The notes under the pieces: generated by a model | The model's database searches: none | What the model was told of the DNA's origin: nothing | What the model saw: only the letters and a program-made list of their open reading frames with translations | From: B69-G16 sp964501905 | Lineage (GTDB): Archaea; Thermoproteota; Thermoprotei; Thermofilales; B69-G16 | Assembly: GCA_964501905.1 (NCBI GenBank) | Contig: CAZCTW010000010.1 | Coordinates: 1-64,000 of the forward strand | Direction: 5' to 3' | Length of the DNA: 64,000 nucleotides | In this document: positions 24,083-31,198 of the stretch, one piece after another | How positions within the stretch are numbered: the stretch's first letter is position 1 | How the letters are laid out: every line of letters begins with the position of its first letter | Made by a program: the position numbers and the translations under genes

Positions 24083-25153
24083 ATGAGGGGTAGATTCTGC
24101 CCAGTATGTGGAAGGAAGGTCGATTTTACTATAGAGGGGCTTTGCGTAGAGTGCTATAAGAAAAGCCATCCCATAATTGAACGCCTCCCCGAGGTGAAGG
24201 TAACATTGTGTAAAAATTGCTATTCTTATAAACTTGGTGGAAGATGGCACGTGCCTCCCCCAGAAGTGACAAATATTGAAGAGTTAGTACTCTATGTGGC
24301 TAAGAGAAAAATCCTCCAAGGTATTAAAAAGGGAAAATACGAAGAAGTCGAGGTGTCCTTGGAAAATGAACGGGAGGGCTATACGGCAGTTCTAGAAATT
24401 AAGGGCAAGAGCCATGAGCTAATTCCTAAATCTTACGTCGAGGAGTATAGGATACCGCTCGAAGTAAAATACACTCTATGCCCCGCCTGTATGGACTTAA
24501 AGGGAAAAGTTGAGAGAGCAGTAGTTCAAGTTAGGGCAAAAGATAGACAATTAACTCCAGAGGAGTATAAATCCATCAAAGCCGTCATAAACAAGGCTAT
24601 AGCGAAAATGTCTAAAGAAAGCAGAGAAGCCCTTCCCATCAAGATAAAAGGCGACAAGTATATCGACATCACTTTTTCCTCGCAGAAAGCCGCTAAGCGA
24701 GTAGCTTCAGAACTTCAAAAAAGTTTTCCATTTAGACGAAAAGATACACTCAAGGTTATCGGCGTTTCCAGCACGGGGCGTTTGCGAACAAAACTTACCA
24801 TAAGATTGTTACTCCCCGAGTTTAAAAAAGGAGATATAGTGCGGTTCTCAGGCAAACTATATAAAGTTCTAGATTTTGAAAAAGATAAAGTGAAGCTACT
24901 CTCACTTAATAACTATAGAGAATCTAGCTTCTCAACAAGAGAAGTTTTCTTCAGAACTAAAACAGAGGTCTGCGAGGAAGAAGTCGAAAAAGCCCTCGTA
25001 GTTTCGATAACTCCGCCCTACATCCAGTTTATGGATTTAAAGAACTACGAGGTTTACGAGGAAAGGTTCAACCAGATACCGCTCTGGGTAAGGGAGGGAG
25101 AAGTTGTAGGAATTGTAAAAATAGACGATAAAGCATTTCTCATACCTATTTAA
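24083..25153 (+). CDS. NMD3-family protein
   Basis: A protein of about 356 residues with an N-terminal set of zinc-binding CxxC motifs (CPVC, CVEC, CKNC, CPAC within the first 140 residues), as in NMD3, followed by alpha-beta and OB/SH3-like domains. Eukaryotic Nmd3 loads onto the 60S subunit for nuclear export; archaeal forms lack the export tail and probably act in late large-subunit maturation. The frame opens at a GTG (24074), but GAGGTG placed before the ATG at 24083 favours the later start. Confidence 0.92.
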   Translation: MRGRFCPVCGRKVDFTIEGLCVECYKKSHPIIERLPEVKVTLCKNCYSYKLGGRWHVPPPEVTNIEELVLYVAKRKILQGIKKGKYEEVEVSLENEREGYTAVLEIKGKSHELIPKSYVEEYRIPLEVKYTLCPACMDLKGKVERAVVQVRAKDRQLTPEEYKSIKAVINKAIAKMSKESREALPIKIKGDKYIDITFSSQKAAKRVASELQKSFPFRRKDTLKVIGVSSTGRLRTKLTIRLLLPEFKKGDIVRFSGKLYKVLDFEKDKVKLLSLNNYRESSFSTREVFFRTKTEVCEEEVEKALVVSITPPYIQFMDLKNYEVYEERFNQIPLWVREGEVVGIVKIDDKAFLIPI

Positions 25154-25658
25154 CTCCCTCTCCGTAGTACTCCCCTCTATATCCTTCAGGTGTCTTCTGG
25201 GAAAGTTTAAAGAAGCAGAGTTGTAGAATTCTACTGTTTCTTCTCAAGGACACGCCATGTTCGTTGAAGACGACAAGTAAGCCGACGCCCCTGCCCACGT
25301 ATCCGGGGTCCCAGACCGCTGAGAAGATAGTCGCTCCCATTCTCAGAAGCGATGATCGAGGTTTTCCAATAGCAATTAAGTCCAGCGGCATGTGGACTAT
25401 CTCATTATACTGCACCACGTAACAACCCGGAGGTAGAAAAAACCAGTTATCTTCACCAAACTCTATTTCGGCTCGCTCGGGAAGTACTCTTTCCTCATTA
25501 ATAAACCCTAACCTGCCAGCGCCCTTAAACCGATACACTTTTCTCAGAGTCAAGTCTATACCAGCTGGTTGTAATTGAAGATCTAGATTGACAAAATCTT
25601 TTACTAGTGGAGGCTCTGATTTAATTCTCTCCAGTATTTCATGTTTCGACAATATCAC
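25146..25658 (-). CDS. dUTPase / dCTP deaminase family protein
   Basis: This 170-residue protein has the family fold with IDLTL (about residues 34-38), the PRSSLLRMGA phosphate-binding segment (about 99-108) and AVWDPGYVGRG (about 113-123). dCTP deaminases have a catalytic glutamate in the strand after this motif; here the strand reads GVGLLVVFN without a glutamate, so dUTP hydrolysis is more likely than deamination. It removes dUTP and supplies dUMP. Its end overlaps the NMD3 gene by 8 bases in convergent orientation. Confidence 0.85.
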   Translation of the reverse strand: MILSKHEILERIKSEPPLVKDFVNLDLQLQPAGIDLTLRKVYRFKGAGRLGFINEERVLPERAEIEFGEDNWFFLPPGCYVVQYNEIVHMPLDLIAIGKPRSSLLRMGATIFSAVWDPGYVGRGVGLLVVFNEHGVSLRRNSRILQLCFFKLSQKTPEGYRGEYYGEGVK

Positions 25659-25746
25659 GTTTTAGTTCTAGACGAGGGATATGATAAAGGTAACATATGA
25701 AATAGAAATATTTTAGGCTAAAGAATATCAAACCCGGATGGTTTAA

Positions 25747-26958
25747 ATGAAAACTTCAAGTAGGATAAGAGTACTCGAGTACATGATTAGAGAATTTGTG
25801 CCTCTAGCTAAAAAATTAGAGCGCAAAGGTAGGAAGATTCTCTACTTAAACATCGGCGACCCCCTTAAATACGACTTCCAAACTCCTGAGCATATAAGGC
25901 AGGCCTTAAAAGAGGCTGTAGACGGGGGGCACAACTACTACTCTGGAGCACGCGGCGTGGATGAACTTTTGGAGGCGATAGCAGAGAAAGAACGTAGAGT
26001 AAATAAAGTTCCGATAACTCCCGATAGAGTCGTAGTGACAACCGGCGTTTCAGAAGCCATAAACTTTGTAACCGCTGCTCTGGTAGAAGAAGGTGATAAG
26101 GTGTTGTTGCCAAGCCCCACATACCCTCTCTACGCCAATTTCACCAAATTCTATGGAGGAATTCCCGTGTTCTACGAACTTGACGAAAAAAGTAAATGGG
26201 CGCCCGATCTTCGAGATCTTGAATCCAAAATAGATGAAAAAACAAAAATGCTTGTGGTCATAAACCCTAACAACCCGACTGGCGCCGTATGCGATAGAAA
26301 AAACCTAATCGAGCTATTAGATTTAGCTGCCCAACACGAGCTGATAGTAATAAGTGACGAGATATACGATAGGATAGTTTTTGAAGGAGAATTTCATAGC
26401 ACGGCATCCCTCTCCAAAGACACGGTAGTAATAGGCTTAAACGGTTTTTCGAAAACCTATTTAATGACCGGGTGGAGGCTCGGCTATCTGTACATCCATG
26501 ACCCGGTTGGCGAGGTAGGCGAGGAAATCTATAAAGCAGTTCTTAAATTAGCCATGAATAGGCTATGCGCCCCTACGCCCATACAAGTAGCGGCCGCAAA
26601 AGCCCTAAAAGGTTCTCAAAAACACATAGAGGAGTTTACGCATAAAGTTAAAAAACGGAGAGACGCGGCTATGAAAATTATAGAAGAAAATGAATACCTT
26701 TCGGCCGTCAAGCCTCAAGGAGCTTTCTACATATTCCCTAAAGTGAACTGCAAAGGAGATTGGAAAGACGACAGAGAATTCACTCGCAAACTGCTAATGG
26801 AAGAAGGAGTACTAATAGTTCCGGGGAGTGGATTCTACGCTCAGGACTTTAACCACTTTAGGACGGTAATACTACCGCCTGAAGACGTGCTTGTAAAGGC
26901 ATTTGAGAAAATAAGCAATTTCATAAGGAAGCACTGCATTAGCGAAAAACCTTCTTAA
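25747..26958 (+). CDS. Class I/II aminotransferase (AlaT/AspC-like)
   Basis: This 403-residue PLP enzyme has the fold-type I motifs: NPNNPTGAV (about residues 175-183), SDEIYDRIVF (about 204-213) and the PLP lysine in NGFSKTYLMTGWRLGY (about 233-248). Closest in style to archaeal alanine aminotransferases of the Pyrococcus type; the amino donor cannot be read from sequence with certainty. The start ATG lies a few bases after CGGATGG-like sequence. The end overlaps the convergent BtpA-like gene by 20 bases. Confidence 0.92.
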   Translation: MKTSSRIRVLEYMIREFVPLAKKLERKGRKILYLNIGDPLKYDFQTPEHIRQALKEAVDGGHNYYSGARGVDELLEAIAEKERRVNKVPITPDRVVVTTGVSEAINFVTAALVEEGDKVLLPSPTYPLYANFTKFYGGIPVFYELDEKSKWAPDLRDLESKIDEKTKMLVVINPNNPTGAVCDRKNLIELLDLAAQHELIVISDEIYDRIVFEGEFHSTASLSKDTVVIGLNGFSKTYLMTGWRLGYLYIHDPVGEVGEEIYKAVLKLAMNRLCAPTPIQVAAAKALKGSQKHIEEFTHKVKKRRDAAMKIIEENEYLSAVKPQGAFYIFPKVNCKGDWKDDREFTRKLLMEEGVLIVPGSGFYAQDFNHFRTVILPPEDVLVKAFEKISNFIRKHCISEKPS

Positions 26959-27739
26959 CCACCGAAATAAGCTTTTTAACTCTCTCGCCCTCTACAGGGT
27001 TTTCAGTAACACCTCCCTTTTTAAAATACGTGCCGATTATAGCGCCATCAGCTATAGAAAGAACTTCTTCAACGTTATCTAGATTTACTCCGCTCCCCGC
27101 GAAAACGGGCACTTTTCCCGCCGCTTTTTTCGCTTTGTGTAGGAATTCCAGGTCTACCGGACTCCCTGTCTCAGGTCCAGTTATGATAATAGCGTCGGCT
27201 AGCCCCCTGTAAACGGCGTTTTTAACAGATTCCTCGACTTCTACATCGGCTAGCGGCTTGCCGTGTTTGACTAAGACATCCGCGAAAATATAGACATCAG
27301 CTCCTAAACGGCGCCTATAGTTCAAAAGTTTCCAAGCTACAGGTTCTATGATTCCCTGATCAGTGATTATAGTATCCGTATAGACGTTTACTCTTATAAA
27401 ATCGCATCTAGTGGCGTAGGCTATAGCCATAGCGCTCAATGCATCGTTTCTAAGAACATTAACTCCAACGGGAACTTCAAAACGTTCAACAATCTTCCTT
27501 ACTATAATAGTCATCAAAGCAAAACCCTCGCGGGGGATTCTACTCTTAGTAAAAGGTTTATCCCCAAAATTCTCTACTATCAAACCATCTACACCATTTT
27601 CTACTAAAAGCCGTGCATCGTTTAAGGCACGGTCGACGACAAAGTCTATCTTACCGCTATACAATGGAGAACCCGGAAGAGGCAACAAATGAACAACTCC
27701 AATAATCGGTTTTCCAACATCAAACAATTCTCTTATCAT
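26939..27739 (-). CDS. BtpA/SgcQ family protein
   Basis: This protein of about 266 residues is a TIM-barrel of the BtpA family (GVVHLLPLPGSPLY near the N-terminus, GVDGLIVENFGDKPF, then AIIGTYFKKGG near the end). BtpA affects photosystem I levels in cyanobacteria; in archaea the function is unknown, perhaps a nucleoside or sugar metabolic enzyme. The frame extends upstream to 27769, but ATTTATTTAA at about 27770-27780 is a TATA box whose transcript would begin almost at the ATG 27739, so I place the start there as a leaderless message. Confidence 0.88.
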   Translation of the reverse strand: MIRELFDVGKPIIGVVHLLPLPGSPLYSGKIDFVVDRALNDARLLVENGVDGLIVENFGDKPFTKSRIPREGFALMTIIVRKIVERFEVPVGVNVLRNDALSAMAIAYATRCDFIRVNVYTDTIITDQGIIEPVAWKLLNYRRRLGADVYIFADVLVKHGKPLADVEVEESVKNAVYRGLADAIIITGPETGSPVDLEFLHKAKKAAGKVPVFAGSGVNLDNVEEVLSIADGAIIGTYFKKGGVTENPVEGERVKKLISVVKKVFR

Positions 27740-27893
27740 TAATACTCCCAAGCCTATTCTCCCACGCACCTTAAATAAATTAACGAGATAACATGCTCTA
27801 AAACTTAGACAGACAAATCAACAGAAACTGAGGGCTCTAAGAAAACCGGAACGAAGAACTTAAATTCCTCAAGTAATAAATTAAACACGCAGG

Positions 27894-27978
27894 GCCGGGG
27901 TGCCCGAGTGGCCAGGGGACGGGCTGCAGTGGAAACGTAGCTACCCGTTTTACCCGGGTTCAAGTCCCGGCCCCGGCT
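27894..27978 (+). tRNA. tRNA-Cys(GCA) with 13-nt intron
   Basis: Acceptor GCCGGGG/CCCCGGC with U73, D arm CCCGAGUGGCCAGGGG and T arm CCGGG-UUCAAGU-CCCGG are intact. The anticodon stem ACGGG/CCCGU encloses CU-GCA-G, a 13-nt intron at 37/38, then A. The mature length is 72. U73 and the short variable loop fit cysteine. The window also encodes CysS (57250-58665), so Cys-tRNA is charged directly. Confidence 0.93.
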
Positions 27979-28240
27979 TTGCTTTTTCTGTAAAAGCTTA
28001 CGAATTTAAGCAGCTATTCACATATATATTGGCATCTTTAAGAAGTATCACTAGTCTCGGTGTAACTTATCAACAGTACGCCTTTAGAGCGGAGTTGTAG
28101 GAAATGATTAGAGTATGCTGTTTAGGCCTCGCAAAACTGCATCTACTGCTCTTCTAGTGGTTAAGGTTGAGAGGGGTCATCTATTTTTGTAGATATAAGG
28201 GTTTAATTAGCGTTCTTTTGTAAATAGTTGAGGTGAGAGC

Positions 28241-28661
28241 TTGAGGAAGAAGTACGGGCTTGATGCTTTTCAACTGTTTATTTTCTTAGCCTTAGGAATT
28301 GCCTCGCGTTTAGTAGCTGATGCTTTGCACTTTCCTAATTTTACCAGGCGTCGGGCGCTATAGGAGCTGCTTATAATCTTGGCTTGCCTTGGGGGCGTTG
28401 GTAGGAGTTTTAACTATAGCCGCTTTAGATGCCCTAATGTATTCGTACAGCGCTACTAGCTTGATGGGGTTTATGATTGGAGTTTGGGTGCCTGGAGCTA
28501 CAGCTGCGGTGTACGAGTATTCTAGGCGGCGGATACCTCTATCGCTTTCAGTTTTGCTCGCGGCTCTAGTCTACGTCCTTTCTTGGTTTATAACTTACGC
28601 TCTTATTTTTACGAGATTTAAGCTTGAAAGCAGTGTTTGGGTAATGTCGCCAGAAGTTTGA
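28241..28661 (+). pseudogene. Frameshifted polytopic membrane protein gene
   Basis: A TTG with GAGGTG upstream opens a hydrophobic reading (RKKYGLDAFQLFIFLALG), which stops after 41 codons. The reading continues in a second frame (YQASGAIGAAYNLGLP) and a third (GALVGVLTIAALDALMYSY) to the TGA at 28659-28661. Two single-base losses, in a T run near 28340 and a G run near 28393, explain both shifts. Restored, it is a membrane protein of about 140 residues with four helices and no recognised family. Its stop overlaps the TTG of the next broken gene as TTGA. Confidence 0.65.
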
Positions 28662-29252
28662 GGAGGAGTACGGGTAGAAGCGCCAGAGCTGTGTTGCTAG
28701 TCTTTTTAACCGTGCTCTCAATCGCCTCTCTAGCATATTACATGAAGAACGAGCGGGAAGTAGTGGCTTATTTCCCGGAAATGCCCGGCTACTACAAAAG
28801 TCACGATAAGATGGATTTGATATGGATTTGGGTGAGAGAAAAAGGGGGTTAATAGCTACTATTATCCTGAGACTGGGTTCGAGCAGTTGAATCACTGAAT
28901 GTGCGTGGGCATATACTGGTTACAGGGTAAGAGGGATATAGCTGACGTCGGCTTTATTTCTGGATTATTTGTTTATGACTGGAATTTCCGACTTAGATTC
29001 CATGGCTACTCGGAGCCGCGCATCTATATCACCCGAGTTTATAATGTTACAGAAACTGAATTCAAAGGCTATAGAGCTTTTACTATGTATGTGGAGATAA
29101 CTACTAGAGACAACGTCGAGCCCTACGGAGAAGTGAAGCTAATGGGTTTCTTCGCGGCTTTCTACGATGAGAAGTCAGATAGGACGGCTATAGTCTACGC
29201 AATGGCTACAAGAGAGAAATACACTGAAATGAAGAGGGACTGCTCGATATAA
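28658..29252 (+). pseudogene. Frameshifted anchored extracytoplasmic protein gene
   Basis: From a TTG at 28658 the reading gives a signal-anchor helix (AVLLVFLTVLSIASLAYYM) and an outer domain, stops after a GGGGG run near 28847, resumes in another frame (NSYYYPETGFEQLNH), meets a TGA at 28896-28898 and continues in the same frame to 29252. One extra base plus one stop are needed to explain it. The restored product would be about 197 residues with three N-x-S/T-like sites; no family is recognised. Together with the preceding gene it looks like a decaying two-gene operon. Confidence 0.6.
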
Positions 29253-29566
29253 TCAATTTATGGAATTTAAAACCTTAGGTTCAGAACGGAGTCTGCATCA
29301 CAGCTCAACCGAAACCTCTCTCATCATCTATGAGCTAAATGGTATTGATCCCTTATTAAAGCTAACTTCATTCTCTCACTCGTTAAAACTAGATTTCTTG
29401 TGGTCCGCATTGATGCTACTTCATGATTTATATTCCTTAAGATCATGTTAGGCCATTTGGAGTTATAGTTTAGATTTTTACTCGGCTTATTTTAACTAGA
29501 AGTAAAGAGTACGAGTTTGAGCAAAGTTTAATAAATGGCGTTGTTTTGTGTGGGGTGGTGATTGGA
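29253..29566. other. Intergenic region
   Basis: This 314-base stretch between the broken membrane operon and uL6 holds the minus-strand C/D sRNA (29281-29327) with its TATA box, and near 29528-29533 a TTTAATAAA element that would serve uL6. A 63-codon plus-strand open frame (29260-29451) is antisense to the sRNA and has no coding character. I see nothing else. Confidence 0.5.
29281..29327 (-). ncRNA. Box C/D guide sRNA
   Basis: On the minus strand: box C AUGAUGA (29321-29327), a 12-nt spacer GAGAGGUUUCGG, D' UUGA (29305-29308), three bases, C' GUGAUGC (29295-29301), a 10-nt spacer AGACUCCGUU and box D CUGA (29281-29284). A TATA element CTTTAATAA (29353-29361) lies about 26 bases before the inferred 5' end near 29331. 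The D+5 rule predicts 2'-O-methylation at the fifth base of CCGAAACCUCUC and of AACGGAGUCU. The flanking terminal stem is weak. The gene falls between the broken membrane operon and uL6. Confidence 0.75.
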
Positions 29567-30148
29567 GTGGCGAAGATACCGTACCTGAGGGAAGAAGTGG
29601 AGATACCCGAAGGCGTGGAATTGAGCATTGAAGGAAAGACTGTTAGAGTTAAAGGTCCTTTAGGGGAGCTTGTAAAGGATTTCTCCCACGTGCATAAACT
29701 ACTGTTGAGCAAAGAGAACAATAAAGTAGTTTTGGAGATGTACTTTGCGGACAAGAAAGGAAGGGCCGTTATCAAGACTATAGCGAGTCACATCAAGAAT
29801 ATGATCGTCGGCGTTACCCGAGGGTATAGATACAAGATGAAGATAGTTTACGCCCATTACCCTATGGAGGTTAAGGTAGACGAGAAGAAGAAACTAGTTA
29901 TTATAAGAAACTTTATAGGAGAGAAGAGCGATAGGTACGCGCGGATAGAGGAAGGAGTGAAAGTTAAAGTTACGAAAGACGACGTTATAATCGAGGGAAT
30001 AGACATAGATGCCGTAGGACAAACCGCCGCGAATATACACTTAGCTACACACTTGACCGGCAAGCTTAGGAAAAGCCCTCACGGAAGAGAAGGAGGCCCC
30101 GGTATACTTGATGGAATCTATCTCTATGAAAAAGAGCATATCAAATAG
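29567..30148 (+). CDS. Large-subunit ribosomal protein uL6
   Basis: This protein of about 193 residues matches archaeal L6: two repeated domains, the first with VEIPEGVELSIEGKTVRVKGPLGEL and the second with a VGQTAANIHLAT-type segment before the basic C-terminus. It binds 23S rRNA near the sarcin-ricin loop. I place the start at GTG 29567, behind GGGGTGGTG; the frame also opens at a TTG at 29546. In most archaea uL6 lies in the spc ribosomal operon, so this isolated gene, convergent with eL40 three bases away, is a rearrangement. Confidence 0.95.
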   Translation: MAKIPYLREEVEIPEGVELSIEGKTVRVKGPLGELVKDFSHVHKLLLSKENNKVVLEMYFADKKGRAVIKTIASHIKNMIVGVTRGYRYKMKIVYAHYPMEVKVDEKKKLVIIRNFIGEKSDRYARIEEGVKVKVTKDDVIIEGIDIDAVGQTAANIHLATHLTGKLRKSPHGREGGPGILDGIYLYEKEHIK

Positions 30149-30150
30149 GT

Positions 30151-30306
30151 TTACTTCTTGTAGCGTTTAGGTCTTAAATTTCGGCTCTTGCATCTTCTAC
30201 AGCGCTCAGCTGACCAGGGGTTTCTAGCCCCGCATTTTCTACATATTTTTACTTTAAAGTTGTGGTCTAATGCTAGTTGTAACTTGAAGGGGTCTCTAAT
30301 CGGCAT
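30151..30306 (-). CDS. Large-subunit ribosomal protein eL40
   Basis: This 51-residue protein is a complete eL40: it begins MPIRDPFKLQLA and carries a C4 zinc ribbon with CRKCGARN and CRRCKSRN, ending in the basic NLRPKRYKK. It binds the large subunit near the translation-factor site; in eukaryotes it is made as a ubiquitin fusion, here without it. It lies two bases from the convergent uL6 gene. The gene is short but unmistakable. Confidence 0.95.
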   Translation of the reverse strand: MPIRDPFKLQLALDHNFKVKICRKCGARNPWSAERCRRCKSRNLRPKRYKK

Positions 30307-30440
30307 TTTGCCACCCCACTCTATTGATTATTCGTGAATATAAATGTTTAGCTTGGGCAAACTCTCTCAGGACCTTAAGTCTTGGTGTTTTTCTAGATAA
30401 GTTCTACCGATTTTCTAGCAAGTTTTATGAAACTCCCCTT

Positions 30441-31157
30441 TTATTTTATAAAGAAATTTATGCTCTTCTCCAGGAATTCCTTCATCTCTCTCGCATTGTG
30501 CAGCATATTGTGGTCGTTGTTGAAAAATACATAAATTTTCCTAGGTTTTAACTCTAACAAGTGGTTTACGATATCTTCGAGTTCTTCAAATGTATAGTTA
30601 TGAAAATACCAATAGGTTCTACCATGGAGTCTGAGATAGATTATGCCGTTAGATGAATATATGGCCTCGCGAATCTCAGGAGAGTCTACGGAAACAAACA
30701 CCGCCCTCCAGCTTGAAATTAAATCTACTAGGTTCTGGTTAAACCAGGAAGGATGTCTAAATTCTAGAGCTATTTTATCGCTGAGGTTTAGACTTTTCAG
30801 GAAATATTCTAGCTTTTCTAGAAAGTTCTCTGTGGGCTTTACGCTAGGCGGGAATTGAAAAAGAAAAAAATCTATTAGATCGACTAGAGGCTGAAAGAGC
30901 CTATAGAACTTCCTCCATGTGTCGAGAGAGAGAGGAGAAAGTTTTCTGTAATGGGTTATAGACCTGTGGACTTTTATACTCCACCTGAGTCTAGATCCCA
31001 CTCTCCTCCACTTTGAGATTTGGGAAGGGTAAGGGAATCTATAGAAGCTCATATTAAGCTCTACGGCGTTCAGCCTCGACTTTCTAGCGTACCACTCTAA
31101 GCCGTCAGGGTTCCAGTCGTATACCCAACCCGAAGTACCGACGTAAACTTCCATCAT
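30441..31157 (-). CDS. DUF72 family protein
   Basis: This 238-residue protein matches DUF72 (COG1801, YecE-like): GTSGWVYDWN near the N-terminus, then ELNMSFYRFP, FLFQFPPS, ALEFRHPSW and YLRLHGR in order, on a TIM-barrel fold. The function is unknown. The ATG is at 31157 (a second ATG follows at once). It is divergent from the aldehyde oxidoreductase gene, 41 bases away. Confidence 0.92.
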   Translation of the reverse strand: MMEVYVGTSGWVYDWNPDGLEWYARKSRLNAVELNMSFYRFPYPSQISKWRRVGSRLRWSIKVHRSITHYRKLSPLSLDTWRKFYRLFQPLVDLIDFFLFQFPPSVKPTENFLEKLEYFLKSLNLSDKIALEFRHPSWFNQNLVDLISSWRAVFVSVDSPEIREAIYSSNGIIYLRLHGRTYWYFHNYTFEELEDIVNHLLELKPRKIYVFFNNDHNMLHNAREMKEFLEKSINFFIK

Positions 31158-31198
31158 TTTATATATTTCTTACACAATAAAAATAAAGGTGGTTGATT

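Noticed and set aside
27894..27978. tRNA-Ser reading of the tRNA-Cys gene
   Set aside because: The extra length is a 13-nt anticodon-loop intron, not a long variable arm; anticodon GCA, U73 and the short variable loop fit cysteine.
28175..28195. Hairpin ATCTA/TAGAT before the broken membrane genes as a terminator or riboswitch
   Set aside because: Only five pairs in AT-rich sequence; expected by chance and not an archaeal terminator form.
28389..28661. A complete small membrane protein starting at 28389
   Set aside because: The upstream frames continue the same hydrophobic protein once single-base shifts are allowed, and there is no ribosome-binding site at 28389.
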